A stretch of 18,872 nt of DNA from Eubacteriaceae bacterium UBA1433 (GTDB taxonomy: Bacteria; Bacillota; Clostridia; Eubacteriales; UBA1433), in the NCBI GenBank assembly GCA_002329295.1, contig DCTT01000023.1, positions 17,117 through 35,988 on the forward strand, given 5' to 3'. The translations under genes and the position numbers were made by a program. Below the pieces are notes generated by a model that made no database searches, was not told the DNA's origin, and saw nothing but the letters and a program-made list of their open reading frames with translations. Positions 6,363 to 13,183 of this stretch are shown in pieces. Numbering within the stretch: the stretch's first letter is position 1; each line of letters opens with the position of its first letter.

Positions 6363-6861
6363 AAAAAGGCCGCGTATAATAGAGGCGATATTGTATATCA
6401 CCGACCAAATCAAGTGGGTGGATATTCATCCTTCTTGGCCTGAGGGGAAAAATCCGAGTGGGGAGCTTAAACAAAGTAAGAAAAGAGGCATACAAAGGCA
6501 AAACGAAACCATGCTTTTCCTGGCATCGTTAGGTTATAAGGTGGTTGCCTTAAAAGAAATTTTAGGCGGAAACGGATACGGGTTATCGCCGAATGCCAAT
6601 CCCGATTGTTTGGTGGAAGGTCATGTTTTTGAAATTTATGCGCCTGATGCATATACAAAAGTAGATGATATCATTGATACAATTGCTAATAAAACAAAAA
6701 AGCAAGCACCGAATATTTTATTAAACTTAAATGATTATCAGGGAGATGTGAACGCATTAATCAATACTATCAAAAGACGGAGGAATCCAAATAATAAGCT
6801 TAAACGTCTGGGAATTTTACTCATCATTTTAGACGGAAAGATAATTGATGTGTTTGAATAG
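6349..6861 (+). CDS. Orphan toxin tip, CdiA_C-like tRNA nuclease
   Basis: The open frame runs from 6322, directly after a TAG; the first ATG is 6349, with no good ribosome site. This gives 170 residues with no carrier N-terminus. The domain has KRGIQRQNETMLFLASLGYKV, split by many Lys/Arg residues, then LSPNANPDCLVEGHVFEIYAP and a K-rich helix followed by ILLNLNDYQGD. Invariant-looking N-P-D, E-G-x-x-F-E and N-L positions match my memory of the CdiA C-terminal tRNase family (CdiA_C) of contact-dependent inhibition toxins. It is likely silent unless recombined onto the carrier through the shared pre-toxin sequence. Two paralogous immunity-type genes follow. Assignment is from motif recall only; the fold (PD-(D/E)XK-like or other) is not settled here. 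Confidence 0.65.
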   Translation: MLQEKKRPRIIEAILYITDQIKWVDIHPSWPEGKNPSGELKQSKKRGIQRQNETMLFLASLGYKVVALKEILGGNGYGLSPNANPDCLVEGHVFEIYAPDAYTKVDDIIDTIANKTKKQAPNILLNLNDYQGDVNALINTIKRRRNPNNKLKRLGILLIILDGKIIDVFE

Positions 6862-6876
6862 AAAGGAGAAGGAGAA

Positions 6877-7314
6877 ATGAGTACACTTTACAGGCTAGCA
6901 CTGAGAGGTATAGAAACAAATGAAGGATATGTGGGTAATATCACTCGATTTTTAAATAACCATACCAAAACATATATAGAGGAAAATAATGATGAAGACG
7001 GTTTAAGCATCTATAACAACTTGATAACTATGTTTTTGGATTTTGAAGAAATGGATTTGGATTATGTTCGTAAACGACATAATTTTGATGCAAATATCAG
7101 GTTTGACATCTATTTTTTTAATGAGCGTTATGAGGCAGGTGTAGATTTGCTTTTGAAATTAGTATCTCACTTAGGAACAATAGGTATTGATTATCTCTTT
7201 GCAGAGGATACTGAAGTATTTCGTAAAGAAAAGGGAGTGCTAACTATTTCTCCTAAAAGAAAAGAATATGAATACTATTTAAATGAGGAGACCATCAGGC
7301 GGTTTTTGGAGTAG
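6877..7314 (+). CDS. Immunity protein, SitI3-like, copy 1
   Basis: It encodes 145 residues; the ATG follows AAAGGAGAAGGAG, 15 nt after the orphan toxin stop. The protein is acidic, without membrane segments. A central NFDANIRFDIYFF strand, an amphipathic helix (GVDLLLKLVSHLG) and a C-terminal LTISPKRKEY motif correspond position by position to the next gene (FGFKADVSFIFRL, GVIFRIILYFVSLG, YEIHPDYQGA). This pattern resembles SitI3-type immunity proteins, which I recall near CdiA-type toxins. It probably protects against the CdiA_C-like tip. Family confidence is moderate; the immunity role rests mainly on position. Confidence 0.55.
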   Translation: MSTLYRLALRGIETNEGYVGNITRFLNNHTKTYIEENNDEDGLSIYNNLITMFLDFEEMDLDYVRKRHNFDANIRFDIYFFNERYEAGVDLLLKLVSHLGTIGIDYLFAEDTEVFRKEKGVLTISPKRKEYEYYLNEETIRRFLE

Positions 7315-7366
7315 GGAGTTGAGGCTGTAGGGATATCATTATTTTTGATTAAAGGAGAAAGTTATT

Positions 7367-7804
7367 GTGGATTATGAATTAGCACTTAAAGGTTTAAATG
7401 ACATTGAAAAATATGTTGAGCAAATAGATCGAATTGTCAGCGAGCATGTTGAAACGGAGCTAACGCAGGATGAGGATGGTTTTGTGTATACAAACCGTTT
7501 GTTTGTGGCATGGTTGGATTATGAGACCATGGGGTTGGATGTGTTGCAGGATGAATTTGGGTTTAAAGCAGATGTTAGTTTCATATTTAGATTGCATCGA
7601 GGCAGGAACCAAGACGAGAGGCTTGGTGTGATTTTTAGAATCATTTTGTATTTTGTTTCTTTGGGCTGCAGTGTGATGTTGACGCAAGAAAGTTCGGAAA
7701 TATTGCGCAATACGGGCAACGGATATGAAATTCATCCCGACTATCAAGGTGCGAATGATTATCCTGAAGAGGAAATGATTTTACGTCTTTTGCAACAAAA
7801 ATAA
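7367..7804 (+). CDS. Immunity protein, SitI3-like, copy 2
   Basis: This also encodes 145 residues and is a diverged paralogue of the preceding gene (same length, same order of conserved strand, helix and C-terminal motif, low overall identity). The GTG start at 7367 is preceded by AAAGGAGAAA at 7351-7360. The segment FGFKADVSFIFRLHRG is the most SitI3-like part of either copy. It may be a duplicate evolving against another CdiA_C variant or an immunity gene kept from a lost toxin. Terminator 2 lies just downstream, so both genes belong to one cassette. Confidence 0.55.
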   Translation: MDYELALKGLNDIEKYVEQIDRIVSEHVETELTQDEDGFVYTNRLFVAWLDYETMGLDVLQDEFGFKADVSFIFRLHRGRNQDERLGVIFRIILYFVSLGCSVMLTQESSEILRNTGNGYEIHPDYQGANDYPEEEMILRLLQQK

Positions 7805-7821
7805 AGTGTTGTGCAGGAAGC

Positions 7822-7848
7822 AAAAAGCACCCGCAAGGGGGCTTTTTT
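7822..7848 (+). terminator. Cassette terminator 2
   Basis: AAAAAGCACCC, loop GCAA, then GGGGGC and a T-tract. One position (T to G) breaks the pairing compared with copies 1 and 3. The following TTGCGGGA resembles the conserved downstream bases of the other copies. Confidence 0.85.
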
Positions 7849-7875
7849 GTTGCGGGAAAATCGAGTAAGTGCCTG

Positions 7876-7897
7876 AGGGCGGGCTGCAGCCCGCCCT
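7876..7897. repeat. Perfect 22-bp palindrome
   Basis: The sequence starts AGGGCGGGCTG and is its own reverse complement over 22 bp. It has no T-tract, so it is not a standard terminator. It lies between cassette terminator 2 and the promoter of the inserted ATPase gene, making it a candidate insertion scar or recombination or binding site. I see no partner copy at the right edge of the ATPase gene. Confidence 0.7.
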
Positions 7898-8049
7898 GGT
7901 GAATATGGCTTACGGTACCAATGAAAAGCTGAATATCACGAAAGAAGAAGCAGGCGAGTTGGCGTATATCACCACAGGCGCTATGCCAGAGTGCAGGTTA
8001 CAACTTTGTGCTTCCCAAAAACGAAATTGTTTTAAATTTGGGAAACAGA

Positions 8050-8058
8050 TGGTATAAT
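8050..8058 (+). promoter_or_regulatory. Extended -10 promoter for the ATPase gene
   Basis: TGGTATAAT, a perfect extended -10, lies 19 nt before the ATG at 8078. A weak -35-like TTGTTT at 8027-8032 is spaced 20 bp away, compatible with an extended -10 dependence. The transcript would have a very short leader carrying GGGAGG. Confidence 0.65.
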
Positions 8059-8077
8059 CATCTTGGGAGGATTCAAG

Positions 8078-9277
8078 ATGAAGATCATTGAGCGCAAAAG
8101 TTATATGAATCGGCTGAAAGAGCTGGAGCAAACACCGGATATCAAAGTGATTACCGGAATCAGACGCTGTGGAAAATCGGAGTTAATGAAAGCGTTTAAG
8201 CGGTATTTGACTTCTAAAAACGATACTTGCAATATTCTTTATATCGATTTGCAACAGTTGGAAAATGAAGAACTTTTACACTACCGCCAACTTCACCAAT
8301 ATATTCTGGATAGGTATATGCCCGAAACGAAAAATTATTTATTGATTGATGAAGTGCAATTATGTGAAAAATTTGAGCTTGCAATCAACAGTTTGCACAG
8401 CTTGAAAAAATATGATATCTATTTAACAGGATCCAACGCATTCCTGATGAGCAGTGATTTGGCGACGCTGTTTACGGGAAGGGTTGTTGAAATGGAGGTG
8501 TATCCGTTTTCCTTTGCTGAATTTTGCAGTTATTTTTCAGGAGAGGACATTGTGCGGTTGTTTGAGAAATATGTTGATATCGGCGGGATGGCCGGAGCGT
8601 ATGTTTATGCGAGTATGCGAGACAGGAACGCCTACTTAAAAGGGGTGTATGAAACGATTTTGATCAGGGATTTGGTTTCAAGGCATGGCATCAAAGATAC
8701 CCATCTTTTAAGAAGGTTGGGCGATTTTTTGTTGTCGAACATTGCAAACTTGACTTCATGCAGAAAGATATCCGATACGTTGACTTCGGCGCAGAAAGCG
8801 ACGAATCATAAAACGGTGGGGAACTATATTGACTATATGACGCAAGCGTTTTTGTTTTATAAGGTAGATCGCTTTGATGTTCAGGGAAAAGCGTATTTGA
8901 GCACGATTGAAAAATATTATCTTGCAGACCATGGTTTTCGTATGGCAATATTGGGGAAAAAGAACATGGATTATGGAAGGTTATATGAAAACATCGTTGC
9001 TGTGGAACTGCTGAGACGAGGCTATGATATTTATGTCGGAAAACTGTATGAAAATGAAATTGATTTTGTAGCGATGAAAGAAAGCGAGAAAATCTATATT
9101 CAGGTTTGTGATGATATAAGCAGAGAATCGACGTTGCAAAGAGAGTTGACGCCTTTGTTGAAAATTAAAGATGCTTATCCGAAAATGATTATTGCCAACA
9201 CAAAGCATCCTTTGGTTTTGCGGGAGGGTGTGAAAGTATATGATTTGCCAAAGTGGTTATTGGGCGATGAAAGTTGA
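8078..9277 (+). CDS. AAA_14 / DUF4143 family ATPase
   Basis: It encodes 399 residues. The ATG at 8078 is chosen because GGGAGG lies 7 nt upstream; a TTG at 8063 would overlap that site. Walker A is GIRRCGKS at about residues 27-34 and Walker B is YLLIDEVQ near 87-94, followed by a sensor-like YLTGSNA. The C-terminal half has the DUF4143 layout, with a helical middle and a nuclease-like terminal region containing YENIVAVELLRRGYDIYVGK, then NEIDFVA and IYIQVC. These match the restriction-endonuclease-like fold seen in this family. Such ATPases are widespread in bacterial genomes and their biological role is largely undefined. It has its own promoter and breaks up the immunity array, so it looks like an inserted accessory gene. 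Confidence 0.93.
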   Translation: MKIIERKSYMNRLKELEQTPDIKVITGIRRCGKSELMKAFKRYLTSKNDTCNILYIDLQQLENEELLHYRQLHQYILDRYMPETKNYLLIDEVQLCEKFELAINSLHSLKKYDIYLTGSNAFLMSSDLATLFTGRVVEMEVYPFSFAEFCSYFSGEDIVRLFEKYVDIGGMAGAYVYASMRDRNAYLKGVYETILIRDLVSRHGIKDTHLLRRLGDFLLSNIANLTSCRKISDTLTSAQKATNHKTVGNYIDYMTQAFLFYKVDRFDVQGKAYLSTIEKYYLADHGFRMAILGKKNMDYGRLYENIVAVELLRRGYDIYVGKLYENEIDFVAMKESEKIYIQVCDDISRESTLQRELTPLLKIKDAYPKMIIANTKHPLVLREGVKVYDLPKWLLGDES

Positions 9278-9370
9278 GCGGTGTGTGATACTGATACAGC
9301 GATTTTCCTCTGCCTTGTGTGATGGTGCATGGTGTCAGCGAAAGATTGATGCGGAGGGGTAAGAGGTTAA

Positions 9371-9808
9371 ATGAAGAAGATAGAGAAAATCGTAATTCAG
9401 GGCACGAGTGGATTCGGATCGATTGATTCTGCGTTTGAAGACAAGGTTACGATTCAAGAAGACGGCATTTCTTATCAATACAAGCCGAAAAAAGAGTCTG
9501 AGTTAAATCGGGAAAGAAAATGGCGTTATCAAACAAACAGCCCTTTTTTTCAACTGCATTTTCAAGGTATATGCGGAGAAATAGAGCGAATTATGATGGA
9601 CGAGATGTGCATTGACGCTTTGGATGCCGGCAGAATTGTATTTGAAGTTACTTATGCGGATAAAACGAAAAAGAAAAAGGAATATTTTGCATCGGGCGAT
9701 GATTTTGCGGACTGCTTTCGGGCGATAAGGCATTTGGTTCCCGAGCCGGAGTTGGTGCCTGCCGTGTTGAGCGTGGAGGAGGACTACTTAGAGGCTGAAG
9801 ATGAATAA
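9371..9808 (+). CDS. Conserved hypothetical, possible orphan immunity protein
   Basis: It encodes 145 residues; the ATG follows a GGAGGGGTAAGAGG stretch. The acidic C-terminus (EEDYLEAEDE) and mixed beta/alpha pattern (KVTIQEDGISYQYKP; RIVFEVTYADKTKKKKEYF) are typical of small cytoplasmic immunity-type proteins. I recall similar unnamed proteins in Clostridia but cannot name a family. It begins a three-gene run ending at cassette terminator 3, with no toxin tip in the same block. It may be a remnant of a cassette whose toxin was lost, perhaps when the ATPase gene arrived. Confidence 0.5.
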   Translation: MKKIEKIVIQGTSGFGSIDSAFEDKVTIQEDGISYQYKPKKESELNRERKWRYQTNSPFFQLHFQGICGEIERIMMDEMCIDALDAGRIVFEVTYADKTKKKKEYFASGDDFADCFRAIRHLVPEPELVPAVLSVEEDYLEAEDE

Positions 9809-9855
9809 GTTGCGGGGTTTGTGTGAGAGAAGTTTGCTGTGCGGAGGAAAAAGAG

Positions 9856-10104
9856 ATGAGTTTAATCTATGCAGACTATTTGTATAAGGATGTAATTGTT
9901 ACCAGTATGCGGGGCGGTGTCTATAAAGGACACATATCAGATTTTGGTGGCATTGTTCGTGGAGAAGAGGAGTATGGCCGTGCGGAAGAGTATCTTGTTG
10001 TCAGTTCGGGAGGAGGCAGTTATATGTTGCTCTTTGAGAGTGAAATCAAAGAGATTGTAGTGCTGCCTGAGGATGAGGATGAAGATGAAGAGGAAGAAGT
10101 GTAG
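9856..10104 (+). CDS. Small beta-rich acidic protein, possibly Sm/SH3-like
   Basis: It encodes 82 residues. The ATG at 9856 is chosen over a GTG at 9823 because GGAGGAAA lies about 6 nt upstream. The sequence is mostly short strands (DVIVTSMRGGVYKGHISDF; YLVVSSGGGSYMLLFE), which suggests a small beta-barrel, followed by a run of Asp and Glu. This shape recalls Sm- or SH3-like folds but no motif is decisive. It is the second gene of the putative orphan immunity run; the spacing to the gene before is 47 nt. Confidence 0.55.
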   Translation: MSLIYADYLYKDVIVTSMRGGVYKGHISDFGGIVRGEEEYGRAEEYLVVSSGGGSYMLLFESEIKEIVVLPEDEDEDEEEEV

Positions 10105-10130
10105 TGCGCTGAATTTGGAGGTGAAAAATA

Positions 10131-10448
10131 ATGTCAGTGAGTGTAAACAGAAGAGAAAACCCGGATGGAACGATTGATTATGAGATTCCCGTTTCAGGAG
10201 AAGATTTTTATTGGGCCAATTGGTATCCGGCCAGTAAGGAATTGGGCGTCAAAATATTTTTAGACGGCGGGCAATTTACAAAGGATCAGGTTCCTGATGT
10301 GATACGTGAATTGGAATTGTTAAAGGGCTGGGCAAAGGCAAACTTGACGGGCTATGATTTGGAATACATGGTCGGCAGGACGGAAAGACTGCAACAGAAA
10401 ATTCCGGGCACTTTTGCCAAAGATGATACGATTTTGTATATTTTTTAA
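10131..10448 (+). CDS. Conserved hypothetical, possible immunity protein
   Basis: It encodes 105 residues; the ATG is preceded by TTGGAGGTG. It starts with a polar segment (NPDGTIDYEIPVSGEDFYWANW), continues with an FTKDQVPDVIRELELLKGWAKANL helix and ends with DDTILYIF. I recall similar small proteins near toxin loci in Firmicutes, but cannot name the family. It is the last gene before terminator 3 and so belongs with the two genes upstream. Confidence 0.5.
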   Translation: MSVSVNRRENPDGTIDYEIPVSGEDFYWANWYPASKELGVKIFLDGGQFTKDQVPDVIRELELLKGWAKANLTGYDLEYMVGRTERLQQKIPGTFAKDDTILYIF

Positions 10449-10466
10449 TATGTCCATTCAGTAAGC

Positions 10467-10495
10467 AAAAAGCACCCGCAAGGGTGCTTTTTTTT
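10467..10495 (+). terminator. Cassette terminator 3
   Basis: AAAAAGCACCC, loop GCAA, GGGTGC and an 8-base T-tract: identical in the stem to copy 1. It is followed by GCGTGGAATTAGCTGGGC, the same sequence that follows terminator 1, which shows that the homology extends from the terminator into the next pre-toxin module. Confidence 0.9.
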
Positions 10496-10551
10496 GCGTG
10501 GAATTAGCTGGGCGCTTGTGGGGCGGGGATGGTTTTATGCGGTAGAAAAAC

Positions 10552-10586
10552 GGTACAACACAGGATGAAAAGGTGTTGCAGGGGGA
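10552..10586 (+). repeat. Pre-toxin junction repeat, orphan copy 2
   Basis: It is in frame with the following orphan tip and matches the carrier linker. A TAG at 10543-10545 precedes it in frame, at the same relative position as in orphan copy 1. Beyond this stretch the homology with the carrier simply continues through the toxin domain. Confidence 0.85.
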
Positions 10587-10920
10587 GAAGACAGGGAGTA
10601 TAATTGAGAAAAATAAAACAAATGCCCCGAACGGAGGAAACTACCGTAGGTTGTTTATAAAGGAGTTTCCCAACTTTCCCTTGCAAGATCAAGTACACCA
10701 CACTTTACCCAGAAAATATGAAAAAACGATGGAAGATTATGGAATCAATATTCATGAAAATCGGTATTTAAGAGGTGTTGAGTATAAAAAACATATTAAT
10801 ATAACAAATTTATGGAGAAACTGGAACAAATCGTTAGGACATGCAGCTACTGCAGAAGAAGTCATTGAGTTTGCAAAACGGATTGACGAACAGTTCGGAG
10901 AGTTTTGGTATAAAAAATAA
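10573..10920 (+). CDS. Orphan toxin tip, diverged copy of the attached HH-nuclease
   Basis: The frame is open from 10546; a GTG at 10573 is the first usable start codon but has no convincing ribosome site, so the tip is probably silent. The 115 residues align end to end with the carrier tip with about 15 differences by my count. The HHTLP motif is intact. Nine of the differences fall in one 16-residue segment after GINIHENRYLRGVE, and four more are at the extreme C-terminus; the flanks are nearly identical even at the DNA level. It is followed by a matching, similarly diverged immunity gene. Recombination at the shared pre-toxin sequence would put this tip on the carrier in frame. Confidence 0.75.
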   Translation: MLQGEKTGSIIEKNKTNAPNGGNYRRLFIKEFPNFPLQDQVHHTLPRKYEKTMEDYGINIHENRYLRGVEYKKHINITNLWRNWNKSLGHAATAEEVIEFAKRIDEQFGEFWYKK

Positions 10921-10937
10921 GTAAAGGAGTAAGAAAA

Positions 10938-11306
10938 ATGTGGGAACAGCAGGTGCTTTTTAAAAATATGAAGTCGATTAAAGATGATTGGGTAGAAGAA
11001 TCTCTGAAACGTTTGAAAGGAGAAGAAGATTGGGATTGGGAGTCAGTGAGAGAATCCTATGAGGTGTTGAAGCTTGCTATCAAAACCGAACAAGACCGAG
11101 AGGCTTATCGTACAGTATTAAATGAAATCATTAAAGGTGTGATGCATTCGATGATGGCGATGTTTGACGGCTCGGATGCATTGTCGGATGAATTCAGCAT
11201 TGATGTTATCAACAGCGAGACAGGGGAATCGCTGTTAAGTTATAGTGCGCTGAATGATGAATTTTTCGATTACATCATGGATGCTGAAGAGGAAGAAGAA
11301 AAATAA
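10938..11306 (+). CDS. Immunity protein, diverged copy for the orphan HH-nuclease tip
   Basis: It encodes 122 residues, starts 17 nt after the orphan tip with the same leader and ribosome site as the gene at 5855, and is about 80% identical to it (about 25 differences by my count). About 18 changes lie between residues 30 and 67; both ends are almost unchanged, including the C-terminal Glu run. The changed region is the likely partner-recognition part, since the matching toxin also differs mainly in one block. Confidence 0.7.
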   Translation: MWEQQVLFKNMKSIKDDWVEESLKRLKGEEDWDWESVRESYEVLKLAIKTEQDREAYRTVLNEIIKGVMHSMMAMFDGSDALSDEFSIDVINSETGESLLSYSALNDEFFDYIMDAEEEEEK

Positions 11307-11321
11307 ACGAAGTGAATAAAA

Positions 11322-11756
11322 ATGGCGACAGGGTTTGAAGATGAATTTACCGATAAGCAGACAGAGATTATTGCTATGTGTATGGAAGCCGTGGACGGCA
11401 ATGCAGACAAAGTATATGCCTATGGCTCCATCGAGAAAACCAGCAGGATGTTTAATGTGTTTTATTTAGTAAACGGTAAAACCCAGATGTTAAATGCCTT
11501 TGGTGTGCCGGGAGATAGAATCTTTCAATACTTAAGATTGGGGATGGAAATACTGGAGGAAATGAAAGAAATTTGTGAACGTCATGATAGACCTGTACCT
11601 ACGGAACTAAGGATGATTTATGACAATAAAACGGGCGAATATGACGGGTACTTTCAATATGAACCGATATGGACTGAGGAATCGGATATAAGCATTACTC
11701 CCAATAGTATTTTCAGGGATTGGCGAGAAGAAATAGAAGCGCAGTTAAGCAATTAA
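11322..11756 (+). CDS. Putative immunity protein, possibly YezG/DUF600-like
   Basis: It encodes 144 residues; the ATG lies 15 nt after the previous stop with only a weak ribosome site (GAAGTGAATAAAA), so it may be translated by coupling. The segments DKVYAYGSIEKTS, NVFYLVNGKTQM and the C-terminal MIYDNKTGEYDGYFQYEPIW recall YezG-type (DUF600) antitoxins, but the match is by eye and weak. It has no toxin of its own in this cassette, so it may be an additional immunity gene collected from an earlier tip. Terminator 4 follows after 42 nt. Confidence 0.5.
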   Translation: MATGFEDEFTDKQTEIIAMCMEAVDGNADKVYAYGSIEKTSRMFNVFYLVNGKTQMLNAFGVPGDRIFQYLRLGMEILEEMKEICERHDRPVPTELRMIYDNKTGEYDGYFQYEPIWTEESDISITPNSIFRDWREEIEAQLSN

Positions 11757-11798
11757 AAGGTTAGTTTTTTCTATGGACATATTACGTTCTGATGAAGC

Positions 11799-11825
11799 AA
11801 AAAGCACCCTGACGGGTGTTTTTTT
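11799..11825 (+). terminator. Cassette terminator 4
   Basis: AAAAAGCACCC, loop TGAC, GGGTGT and a T-tract. The arm AAAAAGCACCC is identical to the other copies while the loop differs. It is followed by ATTGCGTGA, again like the other copies. Confidence 0.85.
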
Positions 11826-11961
11826 ATTGCGTGATGAAAAGATATACGGTGTGGCACGGGAAAAAGAAAAAGACGGGCGTTTTGTCCGTTTGGGGCAGGG
11901 TATAGTATAGACTGACAGGAAGTATACAGATAACAGAAAAAAGCGCCGAGCACGCATAGTG

Positions 11962-12151
11962 GCAGTTATGAACTCAAAGACGGTATGTTACATATAAAGA
12001 CGAAAAGTACACCTATGTGTTTCAAATGAGGGAGATGAGTTGGTTTAGGGTCAGGGGCAGTTTTCAAAGATTATGCCGGACAGTGGTGCAGCGCTTATGG
12101 ATGGGGCGGTATTTGCGCTGATGGACGAAGATGAAAAATCAGTTTTATTAA
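11962..12151 (+). pseudogene. Decayed small gene with frameshifts
   Basis: Protein-like sequence appears in three successive frames: YELKDGMLHI from about 11967, KDEKYTYVFQMREMSW from 11996, and FSKIMPDSGAALMDGAVFALMDEDEKSVLL from 12061 (split here by frame). No single frame joins them. The length and acidic end would suit another immunity gene. The stretch between 11826 and 11961 contains no gene I can support. A perfect terminator follows directly, as expected for the end of a former gene. Confidence 0.35.
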
Positions 12152-12179
12152 AAAAAAGACGTGGTTTCACGTCTTTTTT
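12152..12179. terminator. Bidirectional terminator
   Basis: A perfect 12-bp stem, AAAAAAGACGTG / CACGTCTTTTTT, encloses loop GTTT. It is unrelated in sequence to the five cassette terminators. It separates the decayed gene from the alpha/beta hydrolase transcription unit. Confidence 0.9.
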
Positions 12180-12307
12180 GTTTGTGTGCAATCGGCGAAA
12201 ATAAAAAAAGAAACTGCGAGAGTTCTTTATAATATTATTTTATAACAATAATAAAGAAAAGTCAAGGAAACATTGTAAAAAAATTTGCTTCTTTGCGGGG
12301 AAAGGTA

Positions 12308-12316
12308 TGTTATACT
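12308..12316 (+). promoter_or_regulatory. Extended -10 promoter for the hydrolase gene
   Basis: TGTTATACT is an extended -10 element 48 nt before the ATG at 12365. A -35-like TTGCTT at 12285-12290 has a long 20-bp spacer. The AT-rich 12180-12300 stretch upstream contains no gene. This gives the hydrolase a promoter of its own inside the array. Confidence 0.5.
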
Positions 12317-12364
12317 GAAATAAAATTGCGGTTTGTTTGACAGGGCCTTGCGCAAGGAGTAAAG

Positions 12365-13156
12365 ATGAGCGTTTACGTAGTAGAAAAATTGGATGCGATG
12401 TTGCATTATGCCGATTTGGACGGAGCGGGGTCGCCTATTGTGTTTTTGCACGGGTTGGGCTGCGCTTCCACTTATGATTATGCGGAGGTGGCTGCTCATG
12501 GCGCGCTGGCGGGGCATCGGCGCATTTTGGTGGATTTATTGGGGGCGGGTTACAGCGAAACAGTGGCGGGTTTTGACTACACGCCTGCCAATCATGCGGC
12601 GTATTTAAAAGGTTTTTTGGACCGGCTTCATCTGCCGCCTTACTACTTATTCGGCCACAGCATGGGCGGGGCGATTGCCGTTTTACTGGCGCAGCAGTTG
12701 GTACAAAACTTGCGGGCGGTCATTCTTACCGAGCCGCACATTGACCCTGCCGCAAAGGGCAGTGCGAGCCGTTTTATTGCTTCTTTCAGTGAAGAGGATT
12801 TTGCTCGCCGCGGGTTTGCCGCGCTGAAAAGTGCGGCAAAACGCGCAGAGGGGGCGGGGTGGTATGGCAGTTTGCAGAGCTGGGGTGCGCGCACGCTGCA
12901 CAGCGCCGCGGCGGCGATAGCAGAGGGCGGCAATCCGAGCTGGCGTGAGGCCATGTATCGTCTGATCTGTCCGGTGCATGTGATAGTCGGTTCTCAGAGC
13001 AAAGAGGACTTTAAAATCGATGAAATGCGCAAAAATGGTATTACGGTACATATTGCGCAAGGGGTGGGCCACGGCATGGCCTGGGAAAATGCCGCGATTA
13101 CGGCAGAGGCCATTGCAAAGGCGATTGCGACGGTTGAAAACAGTCATAATGAATAA
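12365..13156 (+). CDS. Alpha/beta hydrolase
   Basis: It encodes 263 residues; the ATG follows AAGGAGT. The fold is clear: an oxyanion-hole strand VFLHGLG (about 27-32), a DLLGAGYS loop near 57-64, the nucleophile elbow GHSMGG with Ser99, and the catalytic His236 in GVGHGMAWEN. The usual Asp after strand 7 (CPVHVIVGSQSKEDF) is not obvious; Glu123 in LTEPHIDP or Asp215 could be the acid. The substrate cannot be predicted. It has no signal peptide and is likely cytoplasmic. It is more GC-rich than the neighbouring immunity genes, carries its own promoter and has no tie to phage assembly, so it resembles an accessory gene acquired within the array. Confidence 0.93.
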   Translation: MSVYVVEKLDAMLHYADLDGAGSPIVFLHGLGCASTYDYAEVAAHGALAGHRRILVDLLGAGYSETVAGFDYTPANHAAYLKGFLDRLHLPPYYLFGHSMGGAIAVLLAQQLVQNLRAVILTEPHIDPAAKGSASRFIASFSEEDFARRGFAALKSAAKRAEGAGWYGSLQSWGARTLHSAAAAIAEGGNPSWREAMYRLICPVHVIVGSQSKEDFKIDEMRKNGITVHIAQGVGHGMAWENAAITAEAIAKAIATVENSHNE

Positions 13157-13183
13157 ATCTTTTACAAATTAAGGAATAAAAAA

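Noticed and set aside
7869..8057. 62-codon frame containing a protein-like MAYGTNEKLNITKEEAGELA stretch
   Set aside because: It begins inside the palindrome, has no ribosome site and overlaps the ATPase promoter. It could be a fragment of a lost gene, but there is not enough to call it.
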